In this document: piece by piece, positions 33,058 to 42,413 of the stretch | Position numbering within the stretch: the stretch's first letter is position 1 | Layout of the letters: each line of letters starts with the position of its first letter | Assembly: GCA_002410065.1 (NCBI GenBank) | Contig: DHQB01000004.1 | Location: 1 to 64,000 of the forward strand | Source: Bacteroidales bacterium UBA5349 | Lineage (GTDB): Bacteria > Bacteroidota > Bacteroidia > Bacteroidales > Tenuifilaceae | Direction: 5' to 3' | DNA length: 64,000 nucleotides | Made by a program: the position numbers and the translations under genes | The notes under the pieces: generated by a model | What the model was told of the DNA's origin: nothing | The model's database searches: none | Seen by the model: only the letters and a program-made list of their open reading frames with translations

Positions 33058-36000
33058 TTATTGTACCTGAATTACTGAATCCTCCTTGTCCTCCTCAGCA
33101 TTATTATTAATGGCGTCGTTATTTTCATTGCCTTCCTCAATGGCAGAACTCTCTGTTTCAGAGTCTTCCTGGCTATCTTGGTTCACCTCACTTTCAGTTG
33201 CAATTTTGCCAGTAATCTCATAGTATCTATCGCGTGCACGCTGCAACTCTCTGCGGGTTCCTACTACAAAGTTAAATGGAATTTCTCCAGCTTTAACCTT
33301 AACCCTCCGTTCGCGAGCTCGCATTTTGTTAATAGGTTCGTTGAAAAGAGTATTGTGCGACGACACTTGCATTGAGCCTCTGGCGTAGTTGAATACATAG
33401 TATTTATCAGGTTCTAGTTCAAGGTATATAATCATCCAGTCGCCTGTATTGCGCTTGTATATTTCAATAAAACCATCAACCTTTTTGTTTACTTGGATAT
33501 TGCCAATTGTCCCAATACCAAGTTTGCCGTTGGATACAAATGATTTATTAATCGGATCCCAGCGCATTCTTAGCTCAGAGAAGGTAATCGTGCTCTCCAT
33601 GCTGATTGGTATTTGTGTCATTGCTCCAAACAGTCGAATCTGATTCATACCTGTTTGCGCCTCACCGGGTTCTAGCCTTTCGTAAAGGTACTTAGAGTAT
33701 ATTTTTCGATTGAGGTCAACGTTAAGTAAACCCGATTTTTCCCTAATTTCATTGGCCATTGCATCAAGTGCGAGGGTATTAAAATGGAACTTTAGTGCTA
33801 AAACAACATCCATATTTAGGATGCTATCTTTAAGGTTATGCGATAGTGTACCCGTGCTGAAGTGGTTAATCTGTCCCAGATTGATTGGAAGATTTACTCT
33901 ACCCTCGCTAAATAGCACACAAAAATCTGTTGCAAGGCTTATAAGATTTCCCGTTGAATCGGGATTGTTAATCTTCTCTTTTGAGCCCAGCATAAACCTA
34001 TTTTTATTTTTGTCGTAGTGTATAAAGCCATATGCATTAACAAGTGCTTTATCACTATATTCCTTCCTATCGATAAGTAAACCAGGGTATAGGTGAGTTG
34101 AATCAACAGTAACAATACTGCTCGAAATCAGATTAACCATGTTTAGGTTCTGAGGCGATTCGGCAACTGGGATGTAAATATTTTTGGGCTCAAGCCTAGC
34201 TTTAAAGCTCACATTGCTCGACTTAAGTTGGGGACAGTTATACAGCGGTTTTGCACCTCCATTGAATAACCAGAAATTCTCTTTAGCAAATACTTCGAAC
34301 GAACCAATAAATCCAAACCTTGGGCTAAGCTTAAAGTTGTCGGGTTGTGTTAAAGTTCCACTTGCAAAGGTATTCCCTTGATCGTCAACCTTAATATCTT
34401 TTAAGAATACGGGTTGAATCGAATCGTTCTCATCAACATAATCAATAGTACCTGATGCAAAATACTTTTTACGGCTAGGGATGGATATTTTAGCATTGTA
34501 AATTGTGTGAAATCTTTCGGTATAGTTTGCATTAATTATGGAGCCATTTAGTGGAATAAATCTTTGCTTTGCATCAATCTCTAGTTTTTTATCCTTTGGG
34601 TTGATAATGGCATCGGCAATAATGATGTAGTTTACGGAATCGGCTTTAATACTTGGGTTGGCCAAGTTATACTTCGCTTTTGACGATACAAAATAGAGAG
34701 AATCCTCTTCTATGTGGTATGAATAGAAGATTGCTCCTGATGGGATGGTATCTTTGTCAGCCATGCCTGAAACATAAAACTCTTGCATATCAACGGCTTG
34801 TTGCTTAGATGGAGTGGATATGGTTAACTCGTTCTCATCTATTCCCCACGTAAACATATCGAGATACGAACGGTACATCATTGGGGGTAAATTGGCCAGG
34901 AGACTATTGTCTATTTTGTTGAAAATACCCTTACGCGATTCAAAATCTATCCAAACCTTCATCTTATTGGCATTCAGAGCCAATTCGGTGGTATTCACCA
35001 CATCAAATTCAACATTTGCTATATTGCTGTGGAAGTCGATTGCGTTAAAATCGTACTTTTCTGACCGCAGTCTGGCTTTATCCATATCCATTAACCCATC
35101 GCCAACAAGCCCAAGGGGTTGAAGAATTAAGTCGCCAGTTAGCTTGGCCTGCATATCGAACATTGAGAATGGTTTCTTCCCCTTGTAAGCAAAGAGTTGT
35201 TCTTTAAAGGGGAACCATTTAACAAGGTGCTCGCCACCTTGAACCTGGGGGAATTGAATACCAGCTATTTGCTGCTGCATACTAAAGTTGGTAGAGACGG
35301 CTCGCATTGAGTCGGGGAAGAAGTATATATTGTCCGATGTAACTTTTGCAGTTATATAGGCTAAATCACCCATGCCCCTTAAACCCTGATTGCTCAGGTC
35401 GATTCTGTTGAAAAACCTACCGCGCCCCTCATAAACAGCATATCCTGAGGACGGTGATTCGCGTCTAAATCCAAGGGAGTTGTCAGGTCGGAGAATAAGG
35501 GTATCCTCAATGGGACCAAGAATATCGGCAGAGTAGAACATGCCATTAAAACTAATATCCTTAAGTTCAAAATTGTTGATGTTTTTGAAAATGAACGGGT
35601 ATATTTCAAAAAAGAAGTTATCGCGTTTATAAATTCCGTTATGAATAGTCTTTTCGTCATAGTAAACAAAAGAGTTTTTGCTACTCTTAAATATGGGGTA
35701 ATCCTCATTTATTTGTAAACCTGATTTATTATTGGGCTTATCAATCAGAATCTCACCGGTAATGTTTTCAATTGTACTGGCAACCTTTTTTAGTACCCGT
35801 TTACCGTATAAATCATAATCGTTTGTTTGATAGTCGAGGTTTAGCGAAACAATTGAGTTAAGTTGAAGGCTGAAGTTTGCGTAGTCGAAGTTAAAATCCT
35901 CACCACTAAAAGTGAATAAACCAGCTACAACAACACCATCAAAGGCAAAGTTTCTATCCTTTTTAAGAATAAGTTCTCTGCGTGCAGGGTATATAAATAC

Positions 36001-37731
36001 GTTTTGTGAGTCGCTAACCGAAACGTTTTCAACCCCTTTAATGGCCATTTCAAGGGTGTTTAAATTGAGGATAGCGTTGGGTGAACCTTCAGTTGTTGAG
36101 CTGAATTTTAGCACATCATAGTCGATAAAACGCCCACGAGCTCTAATGGCATCGTAAAGTTTTGGCAGCGTTTGTACGCTACCCGTTTCAAACTCGTAGA
36201 AGACATAGCCATGCATAGCAAGGCGCATAATCTCTATTCGCGTTTGTTCAACAGATTTTCGCATAAAGCTCGAGAATTCATCAACATTAAAACTTTTCGA
36301 TTGAATTTTACGGGTAAAGTTTGCTACAGCAAACAATGGGTGTTGCTCATCGCGCCCCATTAGCAAGTCGAACCCCTCCTCATTAAAATAGTTATTCGAT
36401 TCAAAGAATGCTCTACCTAGTGAAGAGCCAATGGGAGCACCAAAGGTAAGCTCGTCACTTTCAATTTTCCATCGTATCTGGCCAAAGTTTATCGAGAAAT
36501 TATGGTAGGAGCTAAGTATGGGGCTTTGAGTAGTTAAAAAGTCGGTGGGCGAAACGGTAACAAGCCTATCGCCATCGTTATAGGTAAAGTTTAGTCCTGT
36601 GTGAAAAAGTGAGTCGCTTTCGAGCTTAAAGCGAATTTGAGCATTGTTAGACATTAGGGTCTGCCTTCGGAATATATAAGTTATTGCTTCAACTCTAAGA
36701 AAATCCTTTTTGTTTCGTTTAATTTCAATGATTGCTGGATTTTCGCGAGTTCCTCTACCCACAAATTGGGAGCCCATCATGTAGTAACCCCCATCAAAAT
36801 CAACTCCTTCAAAAAGATCTTTTATTTTGTGGCGTTGAGTATAGGTGTAGAACTCAGGATAGACAACCATTTCGGGTTTTGATACTCGGGTAATCTTATC
36901 TTTAATTCGGCCTAATGCTGGTTTTTGAAAATAATCGAGATTTGTAAAGAGCACCGAGTCTGCATCGTACTCATTGCGTGTTAGGTTTATGGTATAGTTC
37001 GAAAGGGTTGCAAAAATTTCATTTTCGGGGAAATTGCTCCTTGTCCAGGTAACCTTACCCCCTTTCCCAACCCATTTATCCTCAAGGGGGAAAAATCTTC
37101 CAGCAGTAGATTGAATAACTATTGAGTCGATGTTATTAAAGCAAGTTAGGTTGATGTCGGGAAAATCGATGTAAAAATTATCCGTAAGGTGTAGGGTGAT
37201 GTTGTTATTGCTTGCTTTCCATGAGAAAGCGGGGTTTACAACTAATATATTTTTGGTGAAAAGCAGATAAGAGTTTTCGGTAAACCTACCAATTTTGGCA
37301 ATGGATACTTTATCGTCGTTTACTATAAGGGATAAACCCTCAATCCATGGGTCAAAAATATCCTGAAATTTTTCGACTTTTGGATAAAGGGATAAAATTT
37401 TAGCTAGAGAAACAAAGTGCGTAGTATTGACAATGGTTTTTTTGAGTAGGGCATTGGAAACGTCTATGATTCTTGTTTTTTGCTCTACTGAAAATGAGAT
37501 TGAGTCATTGTTCCAGAATAATACAAAGTTTTTAAAGGGTTGCTTTTCCTCGTCCAACAGTTGATCCTTGATGATCTCCTCAAGTTTGGATGTGTATTTT
37601 TGTGGGTCATCTTCAAATTTTGTAAATTTTTGTCCAACTGATAATCTGCTAAAGCACAAAAAAAGTAGCAGGACTAAAGATAATCTGACAAATGATTTCT
37701 TCAGTATGAAGGATGAGGATGAAGGATTCAT
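33058..37731 (-). CDS. Very large exported envelope protein of unknown function
   Basis: This 1557-residue protein has a signal peptide (LSLVLLLFLCFSRLSVG, about 18-33) and no other membrane segment that I can see. The whole length is rich in short beta strands with recurring YY/F-x-D and NF/NI patterns, suggesting a long beta-structured or solenoid domain. The last about 45 residues are highly acidic (Glu, Asp, Asn, Ser). I recognise no family; a periplasmic or surface location is inferred. It lies 15 bases downstream of prmA and probably shares its transcript with tpiA and prmA. Confidence 0.75.
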   Translation of the reverse strand: MNPSSSSFILKKSFVRLSLVLLLFLCFSRLSVGQKFTKFEDDPQKYTSKLEEIIKDQLLDEEKQPFKNFVLFWNNDSISFSVEQKTRIIDVSNALLKKTIVNTTHFVSLAKILSLYPKVEKFQDIFDPWIEGLSLIVNDDKVSIAKIGRFTENSYLLFTKNILVVNPAFSWKASNNNITLHLTDNFYIDFPDINLTCFNNIDSIVIQSTAGRFFPLEDKWVGKGGKVTWTRSNFPENEIFATLSNYTINLTRNEYDADSVLFTNLDYFQKPALGRIKDKITRVSKPEMVVYPEFYTYTQRHKIKDLFEGVDFDGGYYMMGSQFVGRGTRENPAIIEIKRNKKDFLRVEAITYIFRRQTLMSNNAQIRFKLESDSLFHTGLNFTYNDGDRLVTVSPTDFLTTQSPILSSYHNFSINFGQIRWKIESDELTFGAPIGSSLGRAFFESNNYFNEEGFDLLMGRDEQHPLFAVANFTRKIQSKSFNVDEFSSFMRKSVEQTRIEIMRLAMHGYVFYEFETGSVQTLPKLYDAIRARGRFIDYDVLKFSSTTEGSPNAILNLNTLEMAIKGVENVSVSDSQNVFIYPARRELILKKDRNFAFDGVVVAGLFTFSGEDFNFDYANFSLQLNSIVSLNLDYQTNDYDLYGKRVLKKVASTIENITGEILIDKPNNKSGLQINEDYPIFKSSKNSFVYYDEKTIHNGIYKRDNFFFEIYPFIFKNINNFELKDISFNGMFYSADILGPIEDTLILRPDNSLGFRRESPSSGYAVYEGRGRFFNRIDLSNQGLRGMGDLAYITAKVTSDNIYFFPDSMRAVSTNFSMQQQIAGIQFPQVQGGEHLVKWFPFKEQLFAYKGKKPFSMFDMQAKLTGDLILQPLGLVGDGLMDMDKARLRSEKYDFNAIDFHSNIANVEFDVVNTTELALNANKMKVWIDFESRKGIFNKIDNSLLANLPPMMYRSYLDMFTWGIDENELTISTPSKQQAVDMQEFYVSGMADKDTIPSGAIFYSYHIEEDSLYFVSSKAKYNLANPSIKADSVNYIIIADAIINPKDKKLEIDAKQRFIPLNGSIINANYTERFHTIYNAKISIPSRKKYFASGTIDYVDENDSIQPVFLKDIKVDDQGNTFASGTLTQPDNFKLSPRFGFIGSFEVFAKENFWLFNGGAKPLYNCPQLKSSNVSFKARLEPKNIYIPVAESPQNLNMVNLISSSIVTVDSTHLYPGLLIDRKEYSDKALVNAYGFIHYDKNKNRFMLGSKEKINNPDSTGNLISLATDFCVLFSEGRVNLPINLGQINHFSTGTLSHNLKDSILNMDVVLALKFHFNTLALDAMANEIREKSGLLNVDLNRKIYSKYLYERLEPGEAQTGMNQIRLFGAMTQIPISMESTITFSELRMRWDPINKSFVSNGKLGIGTIGNIQVNKKVDGFIEIYKRNTGDWMIIYLELEPDKYYVFNYARGSMQVSSHNTLFNEPINKMRARERRVKVKAGEIPFNFVVGTRRELQRARDRYYEITGKIATESEVNQDSQEDSETESSAIEEGNENNDAINNNAEEDKEDSVIQVQ

Positions 37732-37746
37732 AGCAATTGGTTTATC

Positions 37747-38592
37747 CTATTTGTTTTTAACGGTTTTCTGAGTAATTACCAGTGCCCATTTATTTCTAGT
37801 TTTCGATTCGATAAATGTTAAGCCATGCCTTTCTGCTGCGGTTTTCAATGTTTCAATATCCGAAACCAAAATTCCGCTCATAATAAGAAGCCCATTATGC
37901 TCAAGGCTCTTTATGTATCCTCCCATATCCGCCAGTAGGATGTTTAGGTTGATGTTGGCCAATATAATATCATATGTACTATTTATGGATGAAGCATCAC
38001 CTAGAATAACATTTACATTATTACAGCTGTTGGCTGCTATATTCTCCTTTGCGTTTTTGTATGCCCAGGTATCATTATCGATTGCTGTAATGTGTTTGGC
38101 TCCCAATTTTTCAGCAGCTATGGCTAAAATACCTGTTCCACAACCCATGTCGAGTAGTTTTTTGCCCTTTAAGTTAATATTAAACAACTCGTTGGTCACA
38201 AGCCAAGTGGTCTCGTGATGCCCAGTGCCAAAGGCCATTTTTGGCTCAATTACAATTTCAACCTTAAACCCACTTTTTGGCTCGTGGAATGGCGCTCTAA
38301 TGTAGCAATGCTCACCTATAGATATAGGGCTAAAGTTCTTTTCCCATTCCTCGTTCCAGTTCATGCTTTTTATAGCTGAAGAGGTATAAGAAATATCAGA
38401 ATCTAGTGTTAACTCAGAAATAGTTTGACTTAGGACTTCCTTATTGTACTTCTGATTTGGGATATAGGCAAGAAGCCCTTTGTCAAATTCGGCAAAGCTA
38501 TCAAAGCCAATTTCAGCAAGCAAAGCTGTAATAATCTCAGCGTATTGCTCGCTGTATGGGTTAATGCTAATCTTAACTTCGGTGTAATCCAT
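37747..38592 (-). CDS. prmA: PrmA, ribosomal protein L11 methyltransferase
   Basis: The ATG at 38592 gives 281 residues. PrmA trimethylates ribosomal protein L11 using S-adenosylmethionine. An N-terminal substrate-recognition domain is followed by the methyltransferase fold with GTGHHETTWL, motif I LLDMGCGTGILAIAA and the catalytic ILANINLNIL segment (the NPP-like loop in this family). The start is one base beyond the tpiA stop, so the two are coupled. All key motifs are present. Confidence 0.93.
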   Translation of the reverse strand: MDYTEVKISINPYSEQYAEIITALLAEIGFDSFAEFDKGLLAYIPNQKYNKEVLSQTISELTLDSDISYTSSAIKSMNWNEEWEKNFSPISIGEHCYIRAPFHEPKSGFKVEIVIEPKMAFGTGHHETTWLVTNELFNINLKGKKLLDMGCGTGILAIAAEKLGAKHITAIDNDTWAYKNAKENIAANSCNNVNVILGDASSINSTYDIILANINLNILLADMGGYIKSLEHNGLLIMSGILVSDIETLKTAAERHGLTFIESKTRNKWALVITQKTVKNK

Positions 38593-38593
38593 G

Positions 38594-39355
38594 CTATTTT
38601 GGAAACGATTTGGCAATAGCAATAAAATCGCTTGCGTTTAGTGAAGCACCCCCAATTAGGCCGCCATCAACATCTGCCTTTGCAAAAATTTCTTTGGCAT
38701 TATCGGGCTTACAGCTACCACCATAAAGTATGCTAGTTGATTTGGCCAACTCAACTCCAAAGTGTTTCGATACAATTTGCCGAATGAATGCATGCACTTC
38801 TTGTGCTTGTTCAGGCGAAGCTGTTCTGCCTGTTCCAATTGCCCATATGGGTTCGTATGCAATAATAACGTTTCCCATTTGCTTTGCATCGAGTTTAAAA
38901 AGCACGTCTGCAATTTGCCCTTCAATTACTTTAAAGTGCTGATTTGCATCCCGCTCGTTAAGTTTTTCGCCGCAGCAGAAAATTGGGGTAAGCCCATTCT
39001 GCATTGCTAACTTAACCTTATTCAAAAGGGTTTCATTGCCCTCACTAAAATACTCTCGACGCTCTGAGTGACCAATAATAACGTAGGTTGCTCCAGTTGA
39101 TGAAATCATCTCTGCGGATACCTCGCCAGTATAAGCTCCCTTTTCCCATGCAGCACAATTTTGGCCAGATACTTTTACCCTGCTTTTGCCAAGAGTTTGC
39201 ACGATTTGGGTAATATGGGTTAGGGGTGGAGCAATAATTAGTTCAACATCGGCTGGTACCGATTTAGACAACTCGTTAACCTCGTTGGCAAGTTTTAATC
39301 CTTGTTGGGGAGTAGTGTTCATTTTCCAGTTCCCTGCTACAATTTTTTTTCTCAT
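38594..39355 (-). CDS. tpiA: TpiA, triosephosphate isomerase
   Basis: This 253-residue TIM-barrel enzyme interconverts dihydroxyacetone phosphate and glyceraldehyde 3-phosphate. It shows the N-terminal substrate Asn and Lys (AGNWKMN), the catalytic His in IIGHSERR, the catalytic Glu in AYEPIWAIGTG and the phosphate loop LYGGSCKP. It is the first gene of the tpiA-prmA-giant protein operon, with a -7 box TATCTTTG about 55 bases upstream. Confidence 0.97.
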   Translation of the reverse strand: MRKKIVAGNWKMNTTPQQGLKLANEVNELSKSVPADVELIIAPPLTHITQIVQTLGKSRVKVSGQNCAAWEKGAYTGEVSAEMISSTGATYVIIGHSERREYFSEGNETLLNKVKLAMQNGLTPIFCCGEKLNERDANQHFKVIEGQIADVLFKLDAKQMGNVIIAYEPIWAIGTGRTASPEQAQEVHAFIRQIVSKHFGVELAKSTSILYGGSCKPDNAKEIFAKADVDGGLIGGASLNASDFIAIAKSFPK

Positions 39356-39408
39356 TTTATATTGATGATTATATGTTTAAAAGTGGTTTATGCTGCTAAC
39401 AGCATATT

Positions 39409-39416
39409 CAAAGATA
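39409..39416 (-). promoter_or_regulatory. -7 box for tpiA operon
   Basis: On the minus strand this is TATCTTTG, a perfect TAnnTTTG match with a predicted leader of about 45 bases. No clear -33 element is seen. Confidence 0.4.
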
Positions 39417-39437
39417 TGAAAAAATAGCATAGATTAT

Positions 39438-40517
39438 CTACGATATACTAATCCTTGGATCGAGCATGGTATATACCAAATCGACGGCAAAGTTAATAAC
39501 TACAAAAACTATTGAAAATGTTAATACCGAACCAATAACCAAAGGAATATCATAACTATTTAGGGCGTTAACTACCACGTATCCCAAACCTTTCCACCCA
39601 AAAATATACTCAATAAACACAACACCCGTCATAAGCGAGGCAAACCATCCCGAAACTGCAGATACAACCGGATTCATTGAGTTTTTAAGGGCATGCCTCC
39701 AGATAACTTTACTAAAACTTAGCCCTTTAGCTTTTGCTGTTCGAATATAATCTTGCGTAAGGGTTTCGAGCATAGAGTTCCGCGAGAGCTGTGTAACAGA
39801 GGCTAACGGCCTAATACCTAATGTAAAAACTGGTAGAATAAGGTTCTTAAGTTGTAGGGTAACTCCTTCGCCCATCATATCTATTTCCCATAGATTTCCG
39901 GTAAGATTTAACCCGGTAAAATCTCTAAGTACAAATGCGAACAACCAACCAAAAAGAATGGCAGCAAAGAATGAGGGTATGCTCATGCCAACGGCCGAGA
40001 AAACAATTAGGCTGCGATCGATCCAACTATTCTTGTAAATGGCAGCAATTACCCCAAGCGCAATGCCAAGGATTGTAGCAAAAACCATTGCCGTTAAGGC
40101 AAGAATAAAGGTATTGGGGAGGGTTTCGGAAATTATGGCCGAAACATTTCTTCCACTTTGATATGAACGCCTTAGGTATGGGGCTTTTATGGCAATAGCC
40201 CTTTTGGGGCTTATGGGAATTGTAAATGCAATGCTGTACAGATTTCGATTTAGGTAGATGTAGCTATCGGGGTTTGATTGATTGTGTATTGATATAGGCG
40301 ATAGGTCGTTTAGGTATTTTAGGTATTGTGCCGTGGTAGATTTATCAAGTCCAAGATCTTTTCGAATAGCCTTAAGCGATGCTTCATCCGTTCTTTGCCC
40401 CATTACCATACGTGCAGGGTCGCCAGGGATAATGTGAAATAGAAAGAAAACAAGGGTAACCACACCCCAAATAACAAGGATGCTGTAGAGAAATCGCTTA
40501 AGAATAAAATTGAGCAT
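39438..40517 (-). CDS. Oligopeptide-type ABC transporter permease with an extra-cytoplasmic insert
   Basis: This 359-residue DppB/OppB-like inner-membrane permease opens with FLFHIIPGDPARMVMGQ. It carries the coupling loop YIRTAKAKGLSFSKVIWRHALKNS and a C-terminal GLGYVVVNALNSYDIPLV segment. Compared with ordinary DppB proteins it has an added stretch of about 45 residues (about 73-118, rich in Tyr, Ser, Asn) in the first large periplasmic loop. No dppC, ATPase or binding-protein gene is nearby, so its partners are elsewhere. It starts 5 bases after mazG and is probably cotranscribed. Confidence 0.88.
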   Translation of the reverse strand: MLNFILKRFLYSILVIWGVVTLVFFLFHIIPGDPARMVMGQRTDEASLKAIRKDLGLDKSTTAQYLKYLNDLSPISIHNQSNPDSYIYLNRNLYSIAFTIPISPKRAIAIKAPYLRRSYQSGRNVSAIISETLPNTFILALTAMVFATILGIALGVIAAIYKNSWIDRSLIVFSAVGMSIPSFFAAILFGWLFAFVLRDFTGLNLTGNLWEIDMMGEGVTLQLKNLILPVFTLGIRPLASVTQLSRNSMLETLTQDYIRTAKAKGLSFSKVIWRHALKNSMNPVVSAVSGWFASLMTGVVFIEYIFGWKGLGYVVVNALNSYDIPLVIGSVLTFSIVFVVINFAVDLVYTMLDPRISIS

Positions 40518-40522
40518 GTGTG

Positions 40523-41302
40523 CTATTGCTTGTCAAACTCTTTGGCTTGGTCCCAAATCTCGTTCATCTCATCTAGAGTCATGGTTTTAAGCGATCGTCC
40601 CTGCTTAATGGTCTTGCTCTCAAGAAATCCGAAACGTTTCATAAATTTTCTGTTGGTGCGCTCAAGTGCTGTTTCTGGGTCGATATTATAGAGCCTTGCA
40701 GCATTAACTACAGAGAATAGCAGGTCGCCAAACTCGGCTTCGATTCTATCCTGGTTCTGATTGTCTATCTCAATTTTTAGCTCGTTCATTTCTTCATTAA
40801 CCTTATCCCAAACCTGCGATCGTTGCTCCCAGTCGAAACCAACAGCCCTTACCTTTTCCTGTATTCTGTTTGCTTTAATTAATGAAGAAAGTGACTTTGG
40901 AACGCCAGAAAGAACCGTTTTGTTTCCATCTTTTTCCGTAATCTTAATCTGCTCCCAGCTCTTAATCACATCGTTGGCGTCCTTTACTTGCGTATCGCCA
41001 AAAACATGGGGGTGCCTATAGATTAGTTTTTCGCATAATTGGTTAATCACATCGGTAATATCAAAAATGTTTGTCTCCGATGCAATTTTAGAGTAGAAAA
41101 CGATGTGCAACAATATATCACCTAATTCCTTTTTTACTCCCATCATGTCGCCCTCAGTAATGGCATCAACAAGTTCGTAGGTTTCCTCAATGGTAAGGTT
41201 GCGGAGGCTTTCAGTGGTTTGCTCTCTATCCCAAGGGCATTTTTCCCTAAGTTCGTCCATTATGTTAAGCAACCTTGTAAAGGCTTCGCCAGGTTTATTC
41301 AT
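40523..41302 (-). CDS. mazG: MazG, nucleoside triphosphate pyrophosphohydrolase
   Basis: The ATG at 41302 gives 259 residues. MazG hydrolyses NTPs and dNTPs to monophosphates, cleansing damaged nucleotides. Two all-alpha MazG-fold halves are visible, each with the E-x-x-E...E-x-x-D metal motif: LTIEETYELVDAI with KKELGDILLHIV, and KVNEEMNELKIEI with EAEFGDLLFSVV. The CPWDREQT segment near the start is typical. A perfect -7 box lies upstream and the permease gene follows after 5 bases. Confidence 0.95.
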   Translation of the reverse strand: MNKPGEAFTRLLNIMDELREKCPWDREQTTESLRNLTIEETYELVDAITEGDMMGVKKELGDILLHIVFYSKIASETNIFDITDVINQLCEKLIYRHPHVFGDTQVKDANDVIKSWEQIKITEKDGNKTVLSGVPKSLSSLIKANRIQEKVRAVGFDWEQRSQVWDKVNEEMNELKIEIDNQNQDRIEAEFGDLLFSVVNAARLYNIDPETALERTNRKFMKRFGFLESKTIKQGRSLKTMTLDEMNEIWDQAKEFDKQ

Positions 41303-41342
41303 TGTTTTGTGAATTTTGTTGATTTTACTCAATCCTAATATA

Positions 41343-41350
41343 CAAAGGTA
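41343..41350 (-). promoter_or_regulatory. -7 box for mazG
   Basis: On the minus strand this reads TACCTTTG, an exact TAnnTTTG match, about 40 bases before the ATG. No -33 TTTG is found at proper spacing. Confidence 0.4.
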
Positions 41351-41421
41351 AAAAATAATTGTGGTTTTTGGGATTGCCCCATGGTAGTATGGCGCTTAAT
41401 GTTGTTAATGAACTTTAGGAT

Positions 41422-42213
41422 TTACCCAAAGTTTACCCTCACCGTTCCTCCAACTCTTAAACTTAACAACTCGCTTGCAAAACCATTTCGAATGGCAATC
41501 TCAAGCAAATTGGCCGAGTTAAAAAGGGCTAACAACTCTCCGGGGTCAACCTCATTGTAGTTAATGCTTAGGCGACTAACCTTGTTGTGGTTACTCTCAA
41601 CAAAGATATTGTAAGCACGATTTTGCCCCACCCTGTCGAAAAGGTTTCTTGAGATGTTGGTTATCGCATTTTTATAGGAGTCAATATAGATAATGCTTCC
41701 GCTAATTACCGATTCGTCAATTGTAGCTCTAAGGGCAATACGTTGTTCATATTCATCAACCTTTTTACCAATGCCTTCCAGCCCTTTACCCTCGTATATA
41801 TCTTTTACTGCCTGAACAAATAAGTGCACAGAAGTAAAACTTCCCAAAGCCTCTTTTTCAATTGCATAAATTGATTCTGGGGGTTTGCTAAAAAGCAGGC
41901 CAACAATTCCATTATCAGGTACAATAAAGATATGCTCGTCGTGCTTAAAGGCTAGAATTGTTGCAAATTGGGCCGAGTCACTATTTACAAGTATCAGGTG
42001 AATGGTTCCCTTCGGAAAACTGCTATAGCTATGTCTTACTACAAATGCAGCATTGTTGATGTTGAAACTAGGAATATCGTGGGATAGATCGACAATTTGA
42101 ACATCGGGGCAAGCAGAATAAATATTCCCTTTAAGCACACCACAATAGTAATCGTGTTGCCCCCAATCCGTTGTAAGTGTTATAATCTGTTTAGCAAGTT
42201 TGTTCTCGTCCAT
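41422..42213 (-). CDS. S-adenosyl-L-methionine hydroxide adenosyltransferase family protein (DUF62)
   Basis: This 263-residue member of the DUF62/SAM hydroxide adenosyltransferase family cleaves S-adenosylmethionine with water to adenosine and methionine. The signatures ITLTTDWGQHDYYCGVLKG at the start, DLSHDIPSFN, the VPDNGIVGLL segment and IYIDSYKNAITNI are present and typical. It is homologous to SAM halogenases, but the enzymatic outcome in this phylum is hydrolysis. It is transcribed leftward, divergent from phoH. Confidence 0.9.
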   Translation of the reverse strand: MDENKLAKQIITLTTDWGQHDYYCGVLKGNIYSACPDVQIVDLSHDIPSFNINNAAFVVRHSYSSFPKGTIHLILVNSDSAQFATILAFKHDEHIFIVPDNGIVGLLFSKPPESIYAIEKEALGSFTSVHLFVQAVKDIYEGKGLEGIGKKVDEYEQRIALRATIDESVISGSIIYIDSYKNAITNISRNLFDRVGQNRAYNIFVESNHNKVSRLSINYNEVDPGELLALFNSANLLEIAIRNGFASELLSLRVGGTVRVNFG

Positions 42214-42338
42214 CCCCAGTAAATTACTAGCAAATTTGGCTAAAAAATAGCATTGTGCGAAATTTAGACCCGAACATTTTTAGTGCTTTTTATCAACGGA
42301 AGAAAAAAGCAACAAAAATTGCCAAATGCTGTTGTGTA

Positions 42339-42372
42339 TTTGGTCTTTAATTGCTCGTTTTTCCTACTTTTG
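42339..42372 (+). promoter_or_regulatory. Promoter of phoH-purC
   Basis: TTTG (42339-42342), a 22-base spacer and a perfect -7 box TACTTTTG (42365-42372) precede the phoH ATG by about 42 bases. The spacing is one base longer than consensus. Confidence 0.5.
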
Positions 42373-42413
42373 TAACACCTTAAATATAAAATATTCATAT
42401 CATAGTTTATTGA

